A stretch of 64,000 bases of DNA from Actinomadura nitritigenes (GTDB lineage Bacteria; Actinomycetota; Actinomycetes; Streptosporangiales; Streptosporangiaceae), in contig NZ_JAGEOK010000006.1 of assembly GCF_017573545.1 (NCBI RefSeq), forward strand, positions 308,838 to 372,837. The letters run 5' to 3'. The notes below the pieces were generated by a model. The model was given only the letters and a program-made list of their open reading frames with translations, ran no database searches and was not told the DNA's origin. Of the stretch, positions 1 through 10,826 are shown piece after piece (position 1 is the first letter of the stretch; each line of letters opens with the position of its first letter). A program made the translations under genes and the position numbers.

Positions 1-545
1 TCCAGTCCCCGCCGCTGTCCGCGCTGATCGAGCATCTGCTGACCGAGAGCGACAACGACGTGGCCGAGGCGGTGGCCCGGCAGGTGGCCATGAAGCTCGG
101 GCGTCCGGCCACGTTCGTGGACGGGGCGCAGGCGGTGCGGCAGACGCTTGCGAAGCTCGGTGTCACGCAGGGGGTGTCGGTCAACGACGGCAGCGGCCTG
201 TCGCCGCGGAACCGCATCACGCCGCTCGCGCTCGCCCGCATCATCGCCCTTGCGGCGAACCCCGCGCACCCGCAGCTGCGTTCGGTCATCACCGGCCTGC
301 CCATAGCGGGGTTCTCGGGCACCTTGAGGCCGCCGCGTTACACGATCGCCACCAGCCAGGCCGCTGCGGGCGTCGTGCGCGCGAAGACGGGAACGCTGGC
401 CGGGGTCAGCACCCTGGCCGGGCTCACCTACGACGCCGACGGGCGGCTGCTGACGTTCGCGTTCATGGCGGGGGACGGGAAGGGGCCGGTGGACCCGGGC
501 AAGCTCGACCAGCTCGCGGCCGCCGTCGCCACCTGCGGCTGCTGA
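1..545 (+). CDS. dacB: D-alanyl-D-alanine carboxypeptidase, PBP4 type (C-terminal part)
   Basis: The gene is cut by the window start; the reading frame is open from base 3 and about 180 residues are visible. The fragment carries an SDN triad (residues 16-18 of the visible part, the SxN motif), an NDGSGLSPRN segment typical of PBP4/DacB, and a KTGT motif (about residues 128-131) followed by a C-terminal strand. These are the second and third active-site motifs of class C penicillin-binding proteins; the SxxK serine lies upstream of the window. The enzyme trims or cleaves peptidoglycan stem peptides outside the membrane. It lies upstream of the zincin and tilS, a common actinobacterial order. 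Confidence 0.9.
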   Translation, partial: QSPPLSALIEHLLTESDNDVAEAVARQVAMKLGRPATFVDGAQAVRQTLAKLGVTQGVSVNDGSGLSPRNRITPLALARIIALAANPAHPQLRSVITGLPIAGFSGTLRPPRYTIATSQAAAGVVRAKTGTLAGVSTLAGLTYDADGRLLTFAFMAGDGKGPVDPGKLDQLAAAVATCGC

Positions 546-696
546 GGCACGGCGGCCTGCGGCCGCTGATCGTCCGCACCTGCGGGCGCCCGCCGGAGTG
601 TGGGCGGGGCCGTACGGGAGATAACCAGAACGGTTGTTCGTTGAACGATCGTGCAGGGGCGCCCAGGCGCCGTGTCCGAAAAGTACGGTGGAGCAC

Positions 697-1821
697 ATGA
701 GCGCCTCAATGATCGACTGGAACGTCGCGGTGCAGGCGGGGACCCGTCTGGTACGTCCAGGACCGCAGGTCAGCCACGAGGAGGCCCGTGCGGTCGTGGC
801 GGAGCTGCGCGAGCTGTCGAGGGACGCGCACGGGCACGTGCGGGACTTCACCGGCATGGCCTCCGAGCTCGATCCGGCGCCGGCGACGGTCGTGGACAGG
901 CCCGGATGGATCCGCGCCAACGTGGACGGCTTCCGGGTGGTGCTGGAACCGCTCATGGAGCAGATGTCCGAGCGCCGCGGCCCCGGCCCGCTGGGCGGCG
1001 CCGGCAATGTGGTCGTGCAGGCGGTCGGTTCGCGCGTGACCGGAATGCAGGTGGGCGCGATCCTCGCCTACATGGCCAGCCGTGTGCTGGGCCAGTACGA
1101 GCTGTTCTTGCCGCCGGACCCGTCCGGGCAGGCTCCGACCGGACGCCTCACCCTGGTGGCGCCCAACATCGTCCATGTGGAGCAGGAGCTCGGCGTCCAC
1201 ACGCGCGACTTCCGGCTATGGGTGTGCCTGCACGAGGAGACGCACCGCGCCCAATTCACCGGCGTCCCGTGGCTGCGCGAGTACGTGCAGGACCAGATGA
1301 CCCAGTTCCTGCTGGCGTCCGACCTGGACCCCGGTGTGATGCTGGACCGCATCCGGGACGCCGCGGAGGCCGTCGCCGATGCGATGCGCGGCGGGGACGC
1401 GAACCTCATCGACGCGATCCAGACCCCCGAGCAGCGCAAGATCCTGGACCGGCTCACCGCGGTGATGACCCTGGTCGAGGGGCACGGCGACTACGTCATG
1501 GACGCGGTCGGTCCCGAGGTCGTGCCCTCGGTGGAGCAGATCCGCTCCCGGTTCCAGGGACGCCGCGACGGCGGATCCAAGCTGGACAAGACGATCCGCC
1601 GCCTGCTCGGCATCGACCTCAAGATGAAGCAGTACGCGGAGGGCTCGCGGTTCGTCCGGCGGGTCGTCGCGGAGGCGGGCATGACCGGGTTCAACCAGAT
1701 CTGGCAGTCCCCGGAGACCCTCCCCTCGCACGACGAGATCAAGGAGCCGGCCCAGTGGATGAGCCGGGTCATCGGCCCGCGCGCCATCGACGTGGCCCCG
1801 CCGGAGGCCAGCGAGGCGTGA
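697..1821 (+). CDS. zincin-like metallopeptidase (DUF2342, coenzyme-F420-biosynthesis-associated family)
   Basis: This 374-residue protein has an HEETH zinc-binding motif at residues 179-183 inside a helix (VCLHEETHRAQ) and a long helical C-terminal half, as in the DUF2342 family of actinobacterial zincins. Family members tend to occur in F420-producing genomes, but their substrate is unknown, and no F420 biosynthesis gene is visible here. ATG 697 is chosen because a -10-like TACGGT (684-689) ends 7 nt before it, which fits a leaderless mRNA; an in-frame extension to 634 lacks such support. It precedes tilS by about 90 bp, and a housekeeping role is inferred from conserved linkage only. Confidence 0.88.
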   Translation: MSASMIDWNVAVQAGTRLVRPGPQVSHEEARAVVAELRELSRDAHGHVRDFTGMASELDPAPATVVDRPGWIRANVDGFRVVLEPLMEQMSERRGPGPLGGAGNVVVQAVGSRVTGMQVGAILAYMASRVLGQYELFLPPDPSGQAPTGRLTLVAPNIVHVEQELGVHTRDFRLWVCLHEETHRAQFTGVPWLREYVQDQMTQFLLASDLDPGVMLDRIRDAAEAVADAMRGGDANLIDAIQTPEQRKILDRLTAVMTLVEGHGDYVMDAVGPEVVPSVEQIRSRFQGRRDGGSKLDKTIRRLLGIDLKMKQYAEGSRFVRRVVAEAGMTGFNQIWQSPETLPSHDEIKEPAQWMSRVIGPRAIDVAPPEASEA

Positions 1822-1910
1822 CGCCATTCCAGGACATGCGCGCCTAGCCACCGCGAGGAGAGCGGAGACCGCTTCCGCCATGCCGCACCGTCCGGTGGTA
1901 GACGTTTCCC

Positions 1911-2933
1911 ATGGGGCCTGATCCGGCGGTGGCGGCGGTGCGGCTGGCGGTGCGGCGCGTCCTGGCCGATCTGCCCGCCGGAGCGATGACGCTCGTGGCG
2001 TGCAGTGGCGGCGCCGATTCCTTGGCGCTCGCGGGAGCCCTTGCCTTCGAGGCGCCCAGGGCGGGGCTCCAAGCGGGCGGCATCACGATCGACCACGGCC
2101 TGCAGGACGGATCGGGCGCGCGCGCGGACGCGGTCGTCCGTACGCTCGCCGACCTTGGGTTGGACCCTGCCGGGTCGGTGGCGGTCACCGTGGACGGTGA
2201 GGGCGGCATGGAGAACGCTGCCCGCAACGCCCGCTACGCGGCGTTGGACCGCGCCGCTGATCGGCTGGGCGTGGCGGCGGTCCTTCTGGGCCATACCCGC
2301 GACGATCAGGCGGAGACCGTGCTGCTGGGGCTGGCGCGTGGTTCGGGAGCGCGCTCCCTGGCGGGGATGCCCCCGGCCCTCAAGCGTCCGACCGCTCGGG
2401 GCCATGTTCTTTATCTCCGCCCCCTGCTGGAACTCGACCGGGCGACTATGCGTAGGGCCTGCCTGGCGATGGGGCTGGAGCCCTGGGACGACCCTCACAA
2501 CGACGACCCTGCCTACACGCGCGTGCGCGTAAGGCACCGGGCTCTGCCGGTGCTGGAGGAGACGATCGGGCCGGGCGTGGCCGAGGCGCTGGCGCGAACG
2601 GCCCGGATGCTGCGCGATGATGCCGACGCTCTGGACGGTCTCGCCGCGCGCGCTTACGACGAACTCCTCGACGACGCGTTCGAACACTCCGCAGAAGGCC
2701 ACACCGTCGCGATCCGTGTGGACGGTCTCGAAGAACTGCACAGAGCCGTCCGAACCCGCGTCTTGCGGATGGCCGCGGTGAAAGCGGGCAGCCCACCGGG
2801 TACGCTCGCGGCCGTCCATGTCGATGCAGTGGATCGGCTGGTCACGGCCTGGCACGGCCAGCGGCAGGTCGACCTGCCCGGGGGTCTCCGAGCGTTCCGG
2901 CGGTATGGGAGGCTGCTGTTCGGCCCGGTTTGA
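1911..2933 (+). CDS. tilS: tRNA(Ile)-lysidine synthetase
   Basis: TilS converts C34 of the CAU anticodon of a tRNA-Ile to lysidine using ATP and lysine, so the tRNA reads AUA instead of AUG. The 340-residue protein has the N-type ATP pyrophosphatase P-loop SGGADS at residues 32-37, a [20 protein letters not shown] segment (the conserved HxxDDQxET/GxxRGSG signatures) and a shorter C-terminal domain typical of actinobacterial TilS. ATG 1911 follows a weak -10-like TAGACG six bases upstream, so the start is plausible though not proven. Its partner hpt follows closely, as in most bacteria. Confidence 0.93.
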   Translation: MGPDPAVAAVRLAVRRVLADLPAGAMTLVACSGGADSLALAGALAFEAPRAGLQAGGITIDHGLQDGSGARADAVVRTLADLGLDPAGSVAVTVDGEGGMENAARNARYAALDRAADRLGVAAVLLGHTRDDQAETVLLGLARGSGARSLAGMPPALKRPTARGHVLYLRPLLELDRATMRRACLAMGLEPWDDPHNDDPAYTRVRVRHRALPVLEETIGPGVAEALARTARMLRDDADALDGLAARAYDELLDDAFEHSAEGHTVAIRVDGLEELHRAVRTRVLRMAAVKAGSPPGTLAAVHVDAVDRLVTAWHGQRQVDLPGGLRAFRRYGRLLFGPV

Positions 2934-3029
2934 CGCCATGTCGTGTGCGACTCGTCACACGGTGTGCCCGTCGCGCAAGGCGTCCGCTCCGTGCGGCGGG
3001 CGAAGAGTCACAACGATGAGGGTGGGGTT

Positions 3030-3593
3030 GTGGACGAGAAGGACCTGGGCAACGACCTGGCGAAGGTGCTGATCCCCGAGGCCGACCTTCAGGCGAAGGT
3101 GCGCGAGCTCGCCGCGCAGATCGACGCCGACTACGAGGGCAGGGACCTGCTCCTCGTCGGCGTCCTGAAGGGCGCCGTCATGATCATGGCGGACCTGGCG
3201 CGCGCGCTGCACACGCCGGCCTCGATGGACTGGATGGCCGTCTCGTCCTACGGGTCGGGCACCAAGTCGTCGGGCGTGGTCCGCATCCTCAAGGACCTGG
3301 ACACCGACATCATCGACCGCCACGTGCTCATCGTGGAGGACATCGTCGACTCGGGCCTGACGCTGTCGTGGCTCGTCAGCAACCTGCGCTCGCGCGGCCC
3401 GGCGTCCCTGGAGATCTGCGCGCTGCTGCGCAAGCCCGAGGCGGTGAAGACCGACCTCGACGTCAGGTACATCGGGTTCGACATCCCCAACGAGTTCGTC
3501 ATCGGGTACGGGCTCGACTACGCGGAGAAGTACCGGAACCTGCCCTTCGTGGGGACTCTGGCGCCCCACGTGTACGGCGGAGGAGGCTCCTGA
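3030..3593 (+). CDS. hpt: hypoxanthine phosphoribosyltransferase
   Basis: This type I phosphoribosyltransferase salvages hypoxanthine/guanine to IMP/GMP. The PRPP-binding motif [14 protein letters not shown] is intact. The [13 protein letters not shown] loop and the C-terminal [17 protein letters not shown] segment, which positions the purine base, are also visible. GTG 3030 (187 residues) is preferred: a purine-rich GATGAGGGTGGGG precedes it and family similarity begins at DLGNDL. The frame is open back to 2943, which would add 29 atypical residues. It lies between tilS and ftsH, the usual actinobacterial order. Confidence 0.93.
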   Translation: MDEKDLGNDLAKVLIPEADLQAKVRELAAQIDADYEGRDLLLVGVLKGAVMIMADLARALHTPASMDWMAVSSYGSGTKSSGVVRILKDLDTDIIDRHVLIVEDIVDSGLTLSWLVSNLRSRGPASLEICALLRKPEAVKTDLDVRYIGFDIPNEFVIGYGLDYAEKYRNLPFVGTLAPHVYGGGGS

Positions 3594-3915
3594 ACCCGTC
3601 CGTGCGCCACCTACGGTCGTTCCGTGGGAGCCCCCAGGGAACAAGGGGCCGTGACGGATCGTTGCAAAGGTCGTTGACGGGTATATGAAGAGGATCAGGA
3701 GATCGCCGCTGGCTGCGTCTCCTGTGCCCTGCGGTGTACCGTCACTATCCCGGGCCCTCGGGTCAGGGAGCCATGTGAGGGAGACCGCCTCGGTGGGTCC
3801 GGAGCCCCGGGCGACGGGCCTTGTTGGTCGCAGTGGCGTCCGCCCCCCGGGACGGGCGAGGATCGCACACAGACGTTGGTCAGGAGGGACGGGCCCCGTA
3901 GGGGTAACCGGATAA
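3594..3915. other. 322-bp hpt-ftsH intergenic region
   Basis: No convincing gene is present. Short A/T-rich elements TTGCAA (3662-3667) and TATATG (3682-3687) interrupt otherwise GC-rich DNA and could be part of the ftsH promoter, although their 14-bp spacing is short. The open frame 3685-3915 has no recognisable protein features. Confidence 0.5.
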
Positions 3916-5922
<2,007 letters not shown>

Positions 5923-5927
5923 CCGCC

Positions 5928-6542
5928 TTGGCCATCCCCTACGACGAAGCGCCCGTGCAGGAGGACCCTCCGGGGTTCGACCACGCGCGGATCGAGAAGG
6001 CGGTGCGCGAGATCCTGTTTGCGATCGGGGAGGACCCCGAACGCGACGGGCTCCGCGACACCCCGGCGCGGGTCGCCCGTGCGTACGCCGAGCAGTTCGC
6101 CGGCCTGCGCCAGCGGCCCGAGGACGCGCTGACGACGGTGTTCGACGCCGACCATGAGGAAATGGTCCTGGTGAAGGACATCGAGGTGTACAGCGTGTGC
6201 GAGCACCACCTGGTGCCGTTTCACGGGGTGGCTCACGTCGGGTACACGCCCAACAAGAAGGGGCAGATCACCGGCCTGTCGAAGCTGGCCCGGCTGGTCG
6301 ACGTGTACGCGCGTCGCCCGCAGGTGCAGGAGCGGCTGACGAGCCAGGTGGCGGACGCGCTGATGCGGGTGCTGGAGCCGCGCGGCGCGATCGTCGTGAT
6401 CGAGGCCGAGCACCTGTGCATGACCATGCGGGGGGTGCGCAAGCCGGGCGCCAAGACGGTGACCTCGGCGGTGCGCGGGGACTTCCGCGATCATGCGGAG
6501 ACCCGCAGCGAGGCGATGAGCCTGATCCTGGGCCGCCCCTGA
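5928..6542 (+). CDS. folE: GTP cyclohydrolase I
   Basis: This first enzyme of folate/pterin synthesis converts GTP to 7,8-dihydroneopterin triphosphate plus formate. The 204-residue protein contains the zinc-binding/catalytic signature [12 protein letters not shown] and the C-terminal [16 protein letters not shown] motif with the third zinc ligand Cys. TTG 5928, five bases after the ftsH stop and preceded by GCGAAAG, is the best start; GTG 5955 is an alternative. A 17-bp-stem terminator follows at 6574-6610, separating folE from the folP operon. Confidence 0.95.
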   Translation: MAIPYDEAPVQEDPPGFDHARIEKAVREILFAIGEDPERDGLRDTPARVARAYAEQFAGLRQRPEDALTTVFDADHEEMVLVKDIEVYSVCEHHLVPFHGVAHVGYTPNKKGQITGLSKLARLVDVYARRPQVQERLTSQVADALMRVLEPRGAIVVIEAEHLCMTMRGVRKPGAKTVTSAVRGDFRDHAETRSEAMSLILGRP

Positions 6543-6573
6543 CCCTCGCCCGCATCTCGATTCCCCGGAACGT

Positions 6574-6610
6574 CCGAACGGGCCTCAGCGTCGCGCTGAG
6601 GCCCGTTCGG
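6574..6610 (+). terminator. strong hairpin after folE
   Basis: A perfect 17-bp inverted repeat (6574-6590 and 6594-6610) with a 3-base loop lies 31 bases after the folE stop. It has no U tract, as is usual for high-GC actinomycete terminators. It probably ends the hpt-ftsH-folE transcription unit. Confidence 0.8.
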
Positions 6611-6806
6611 CATGTGATGGGTGGGCGGCGGCGGACGGGCGGGACGTGAGCGCCCCTCCGAGACGCGGCCGCCGGTCGAGCGGCCGACGGACGGCTTCGG
6701 CGAGCAGGACGGATCCGCGCCGAGCCGCCTAGAGCAGGTCTACGACGGGGCTAGAGCGGCCCGGGGCACGATCTCAAGGGGTGCGGGCAAGGCATAGGGT
6801 TGGTGC

Positions 6807-7688
6807 ATGACCAGTGCCGCCGTTCCGGGGCTGCCCCAGCCGGGCCGATGCCTCGTCATGGGCGTGGTCAACGTCACCCCGGACTCGTTCTCCGACGGGG
6901 GGAACTGGTTCGACCCGGAGAAGGCCGTCAAGCACGGCCTGGACCTCGTCGCCGAGGGCGCCGACATCGTCGACGTGGGCGGCGAGTCCACGCGCCCTGG
7001 AGCGCAGCGGGTGTCGCTGGACGAGGAACTCCGCCGCGTGGTGCCCGTCATCAGGGCGCTCACGGAGGAGAACGTCCCGGTCAGCGTCGACACCATGCGC
7101 GCGGAGGTGGCGGAGGCCGCCGTCGCCGTGGGTGCCCGTCTCGTGAACGACGTGAGCGGCGGCCTGGCCGATCCGGACATGCCCCGTGTGGTGGCCGCGG
7201 CCAACGTGCCCTACGTGGTGATGCATTGGCGCGGCCACAGCCACGACATGCAGACCCGGTCCGTCTACGCCGACGTGGTCCGTGAGGTGCGCGAGGAACT
7301 GCTGCACCGCGTCGATGCGGTCCTGCGGGAGGGCGTCGACCCGTCGATGGTCGTCCTCGACCCCGGGCTGGGATTCGCCAAGAGCCCGACCGCCGGTCAC
7401 AACTGGGCCCTGCTGGCCCACCTGGACGAGTTCATCGGCACCGGCTACCCCCTTCTCGTGGGCGCCTCCCGCAAGAGTTTCTTCACGACCCTGCTGGCCG
7501 AGCCGGACGGGACGCGCCGCCCGTTCGCGGAGTGCGACGACGCCACCGTCGCCGTCACGGCCCTCGCCGCGACCGCCGGTGCGTGGTGCGTCCGCGTGCA
7601 CCGGGTACGTCCGAACGTGGACGCCGTACGCGTGGCGGCCGCGATCGAGGCCGCCCGTCCCATGCACCCCGGAGGCGACCAGCGATGA
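6807..7688 (+). CDS. folP: dihydropteroate synthase
   Basis: This enzyme condenses 6-hydroxymethyl-dihydropterin pyrophosphate with p-aminobenzoate and is the target of sulfonamides. The 293-residue TIM barrel shows MGVVNVTPDSFSDGG (pterin/diphosphate loop), VDVGGESTRPG, DPGLGFAKSP and VGASRKSF, all conserved DHPS elements. ATG 6807 is supported by a TAGGGT hexamer (6795-6800) ending six bases upstream, which suggests a leaderless transcript for the whole operon. The stop overlaps the next start as ATGA. Confidence 0.96.
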   Translation: MTSAAVPGLPQPGRCLVMGVVNVTPDSFSDGGNWFDPEKAVKHGLDLVAEGADIVDVGGESTRPGAQRVSLDEELRRVVPVIRALTEENVPVSVDTMRAEVAEAAVAVGARLVNDVSGGLADPDMPRVVAAANVPYVVMHWRGHSHDMQTRSVYADVVREVREELLHRVDAVLREGVDPSMVVLDPGLGFAKSPTAGHNWALLAHLDEFIGTGYPLLVGASRKSFFTTLLAEPDGTRRPFAECDDATVAVTALAATAGAWCVRVHRVRPNVDAVRVAAAIEAARPMHPGGDQR

Positions 7689-8122
7689 GCCGTGCAGTGA
7701 ACCGCGCCGACCTGGAAGAGGTCCACGCCGAGTTCTACGCCGCCTTCGAAGCGGGGGACTTCGACCGCATGTCCGACGTGTGGGCGGAGGGCCCCTACGC
7801 GGCGGGCGTCTCCTGCGTGCATCCCGGCTGGACCATGCTGCGCGGGCGCGAGGAGGTCCTCCGCTCGTGGGCGCTCATCATGGCCAACACCACCTACATC
7901 CAGTTCGTGCTGACCGACGTCGAGACGGACGTCTACGGCGATCACGCGGTGGTCACCTGCAAGGAGAACGTCCTCACCGCGGACGAGGACACCGAGGCCG
8001 GCTTCCTCGCGGGAGGAAGCATCGTGGCCACGAAGCTGTTCGTCCGCGTCGACGGGCAGTGGAGGCTCCTGCTGCACCACGGCTCGCCCGTCCTCAACCC
8101 CGCGGATGCAGAGGAAGAATGA
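7685..8122 (+). CDS. NTF2-like (SnoaL/DUF4440-type) protein within the folate operon
   Basis: This 145-residue protein has the cone-shaped NTF2/SnoaL-like pattern: N-terminal helices (LEEVHAEFYAAFEAGDFDRMSD), a VHPGW motif and a C-terminal beta-sheet ending VRVDGQWRLLLHHGSPV. Families with this fold include polyketide cyclases and ketosteroid isomerases, so a small-molecule enzyme or ligand-binding role is possible. Its function is not known. It is coupled by ATGA overlaps to folP upstream and folB downstream, which argues for a pterin/folate-related role. No catalytic residue can be assigned with confidence. Confidence 0.85.
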   Translation: MSRAVNRADLEEVHAEFYAAFEAGDFDRMSDVWAEGPYAAGVSCVHPGWTMLRGREEVLRSWALIMANTTYIQFVLTDVETDVYGDHAVVTCKENVLTADEDTEAGFLAGGSIVATKLFVRVDGQWRLLLHHGSPVLNPADAEEE

Positions 8123-8499
8123 GCCTGGACCGCATGGAACCGGACCGCATAGAACTGCGCGGCCTGCGGGCCCGAGGGCGGCACGGCGTCCTGCCCGCGG
8201 AGCGTGAACTCGGGCAGGAGTTCGTGGTCGACGTGTCGCTCGGCCTCGACACCCGCCCCGCGGCGGAGACCGACGACCTGTCGCGTACCGTCGACTACGG
8301 CACGCTGGCCGGCCGGCTGGTCGCGGCCGTCGAGGGCGAACCCGTCGACCTGATCGAAACGCTGGCCGACCGGCTCGCGAAGATATGTCTGGAGGACCCG
8401 GCGGTGGTGGAGGCTGAGGTCACCGTCCACAAGCCGAGCGCCCCGGTGCCGCATCCCTTCACGGACGTCGCCGTGAAGATCAGGAGGAGTCGCCCATGA
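8119..8499 (+). CDS. folB: dihydroneopterin aldolase
   Basis: FolB cleaves 7,8-dihydroneopterin to 6-hydroxymethyl-7,8-dihydropterin and glycolaldehyde. The 126-residue protein has the family pattern: IELRGLRARGRHGVLPAERELGQEF at the N-terminus, DLSRTVDYGTL, a conserved Glu in LIETLADRLA that anchors the pterin, and VTVHKPSAPV with the catalytic Lys near the C-terminus. The start overlaps the preceding stop (ATGA) and its own stop overlaps the folK start in the same way, so translation is coupled. Confidence 0.95.
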   Translation: MSLDRMEPDRIELRGLRARGRHGVLPAERELGQEFVVDVSLGLDTRPAAETDDLSRTVDYGTLAGRLVAAVEGEPVDLIETLADRLAKICLEDPAVVEAEVTVHKPSAPVPHPFTDVAVKIRRSRP

Positions 8500-9083
8500 C
8501 AGCGTCAGACCGCATGCCCGACCGCACCGCGACCGGCGGCCACATGCTGGTCGCGCACCGCGTCGTGTTCTCGCTCGGCAGCAACCTCGGCGATCGCCTG
8601 GACAACCTCCAGGAGGCGGTCGACGCGCTGTTCGACGCCCCCGGCCTGGAGTTCGTTGCCTGCTCCCCGGTCTACGAGACGGCCCCGTTCGCTCCGCCCG
8701 GGGAGACTTTGCCCGAACAGGGCGACTACCTGAACATCGTCGTGGTGGCCGACACCAGGCTGGCGCCGGAGAACCTTCTCGAACGGGTGCTCAACATCGA
8801 GAACTCCCTGCGCCGCGTCCGCGAGGTCCGCTGGGGGCCGCGCACGCTCGACATCGACATCGTGGTGTTCGGTGACATCTCGTCCGACAACCCCGACCTG
8901 ACCCTCCCGCACCCGCGCGCGCACGAGCGGGCGTTCGTGCTCGTGCCGTGGGCCGACATCGAGCCGGACGTGCTCCTGCCGGGGCACGGCCGCGTCGGCG
9001 ACCTGGCCGAGGCGAAGCAGGCGGAAGGGGGCCCGTCGGCCGTTCGCCGCCGGGACGACCTGACCCTGCAGCAGCCTGCATGA
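8496..9083 (+). CDS. folK: 2-amino-4-hydroxy-6-hydroxymethyldihydropteridine pyrophosphokinase
   Basis: HPPK transfers pyrophosphate from ATP to 6-hydroxymethyl-dihydropterin, making the substrate for FolP. The protein contains SLGSNLGDR, the VYETAPF loop, the catalytic signature RWGPRTLDIDIV (metal-binding DxD) and LPHPRAHERAFVL. ATG 8496 overlaps the folB stop; the family core begins near residue 17 (MLVAHRVVFSLGSNLG), so ATG 8544 is an alternative. It is fourth of five coupled cistrons. Confidence 0.95.
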   Translation: MTASDRMPDRTATGGHMLVAHRVVFSLGSNLGDRLDNLQEAVDALFDAPGLEFVACSPVYETAPFAPPGETLPEQGDYLNIVVVADTRLAPENLLERVLNIENSLRRVREVRWGPRTLDIDIVVFGDISSDNPDLTLPHPRAHERAFVLVPWADIEPDVLLPGHGRVGDLAEAKQAEGGPSAVRRRDDLTLQQPA

Positions 9084-9553
9084 GACCCTCCCGCCCGCTG
9101 TTCCTCGTCGCCCTGGTGATCGTCGTCGGGCTGATCACCTGGGCGGTGCTGCGTTCCGCGTACGTGTCGCTGCCGCCGCTGCCGTGGACGGCGGTGCCGA
9201 CGCTGCTGCTGCTGGCGCTCGGCGAGGCCTTCACCGGCTACAACCTGCTGCGCCGGATCCGCCGAAAGCCGAACACCAAACCGGTGGAGCCCCTCGTGGT
9301 CGCGCGCATGGCGGCCCTGGGCAAGGCCAGCGCGCACACGGCCGCGATCATCGCCGGCGTCTTCGGCGGGTTCGCCGGCAGCCTGGCGGACTCGCTGGAC
9401 AAGTCGACTCCGCGCCACGACTTCTTCGTCAGCGTGGGCACGTTCCTGGCGGCAGTGGTGCTGGTGGGCGCGGCGTTCTTCCTGGAGTACGCGTGCCGTG
9501 TGCCCAAGGGCCCCGACGAGGAGGAACGAGACAGGAACGCCTTCAGGGCGTGA
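9080..9553 (+). CDS. DUF3180 membrane protein
   Basis: This 157-residue protein has four hydrophobic segments, at about residues 7-24, 36-54, 83-100 and 118-138, with a basic stretch RRIRRKP after the second. The size, topology and position directly after folK match the DUF3180 family, which is almost confined to actinobacteria and has no known function. It is the last gene of the folP operon (ATGA overlap with folK) and converges on nuoD2. Confidence 0.85.
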   Translation: MRPSRPLFLVALVIVVGLITWAVLRSAYVSLPPLPWTAVPTLLLLALGEAFTGYNLLRRIRRKPNTKPVEPLVVARMAALGKASAHTAAIIAGVFGGFAGSLADSLDKSTPRHDFFVSVGTFLAAVVLVGAAFFLEYACRVPKGPDEEERDRNAFRA

Positions 9554-9598
9554 GCCGCCGCAGCCGTCCCCGGCGGGGGCGCCGCTACTTGTCGGCCG

Positions 9599-10747
9599 CT
9601 ACTTGTCGATGTCGCCGACGACGAAGAACATCGAGCCGAGGATCGCGATCATGTCGGCGACCAGGTTGCCGGGCAGCAGTTCGGCCAGCACCTGGATGTT
9701 GTTGAACGACGCGGACCGCAGCTTCATCCGCCACGGCGTCTTCTCGCCACGCGACACCAGGTAGTAGCCGTTGATGCCCAGCGGGTTCTCGGTCCAGGCG
9801 TAGGTGTGCCCCTCGGGGACCTTGAGGACCTTCGGAAGCCGCTGGTTGACGGGCCCCGGCGGCAGTTCGGCGAGCCGGTCCAGGCACGCGTCGGCGAGGT
9901 CCAGTGACGCGTACACCTGGTCCAGCAGGCACTCGAAGCGGGCGAGGCAGTCGCCCTCCTGCCGGGTGACCACGGGCACGTCGAGCTCCCCGTAGGCGAG
10001 GTACGGCTCGTCCCGGCGCAGGTCGAAATCGAGACCGGACGCCCGCGCGATGGGGCCCGACACGCCGTACTGCAGGATCTGCTCCTGCGTGAGGACCCCG
10101 ACGCCGCGTGTGCGCGCGCGGAAGATCTCGTTGCCCATGATGAGGTCCGCGATGTCACCCATCCTTGAGCGCACCTCGGAAACGGCGGTCCGCGCGCGCG
10201 CCGTCCAACCGGCGGGGAGTTCCTCCTTCAGCCCCCCGACGCGGTTGAACATGTAGTGCATGCGGCCGCCGGACACCTCCTCCATCACCCGCTGCAATGT
10301 CTCGCGCTCACGGAAAGCGTAGAAGATCGGTGTGATCGCGCCGACCTCCAGCGGGTACGAGCCCAGGAACATGAGGTGGTTGAGGACGCGGTTGAGCTCG
10401 GCCAGCAGCGTCCTCGTCCACACCGCGCGGACCGGTACCTCCATGCCGAGCATCCGCTCGACCGCGAGCACCACGCCGAGCTCGTTGGAGAACGCCGAGA
10501 GCCAGTCGTGCCGGTTGGCCAGCACGATGATCTGCCGGAAGTCCCGCACCTCGAACAGCTTCTCGGCGCCCCGGTGCATGTAGCCGATGATGGGCTCGGC
10601 CCCCGAGATGCGCTCCCCGTCCAGGGTCAGCCGCAGCCGCAGCACCCCGTGCGTGGACGGGTGCTGGGGGCCGATGTTCAACGTCATGTCCTCGGTGGCG
10701 AGCTCCTTGGCGCCCGCACCGATCCCGACGATCCGCTCGGTGGTCAT
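9599..10747 (-). CDS. nuoD: stand-alone NuoD-like subunit (NuoD2)
   Basis: This 382-residue protein is homologous over its whole length to the 49-kDa/NuoD subunit of respiratory complex I, including [24 protein letters not shown] and the C-terminal GDIDK. No other nuo gene lies nearby, so it is the orphan paralogue found in many actinomycetes. Compared from memory with the Thermus and bovine proteins, His33 (quinone-site His), Arg59 (the dimethylated arginine of NDUFS2) and Arg79 are retained, but the quinone-binding Tyr is Trp82 (RHDWL instead of RxDYL). It may therefore not act as a normal quinone-site subunit. It is divergent from the PH-domain genes. Confidence 0.9.
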   Translation of the reverse strand: MTTERIVGIGAGAKELATEDMTLNIGPQHPSTHGVLRLRLTLDGERISGAEPIIGYMHRGAEKLFEVRDFRQIIVLANRHDWLSAFSNELGVVLAVERMLGMEVPVRAVWTRTLLAELNRVLNHLMFLGSYPLEVGAITPIFYAFRERETLQRVMEEVSGGRMHYMFNRVGGLKEELPAGWTARARTAVSEVRSRMGDIADLIMGNEIFRARTRGVGVLTQEQILQYGVSGPIARASGLDFDLRRDEPYLAYGELDVPVVTRQEGDCLARFECLLDQVYASLDLADACLDRLAELPPGPVNQRLPKVLKVPEGHTYAWTENPLGINGYYLVSRGEKTPWRMKLRSASFNNIQVLAELLPGNLVADMIAILGSMFFVVGDIDK

Positions 10748-10826
10748 GGTCGCGTCTCCGCCGCTCCGATCACCGCTTCATGGTCCCATGGCGGGCGGCG
10801 GCCGTTATCCGGTTGACTAGGGGGCA

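Noticed and set aside
3685..3915. 76-residue open frame upstream of ftsH
   Set aside because: Arg/Pro/Gly composition typical of non-coding high-GC DNA, no ribosome-binding site, covers the probable ftsH promoter.
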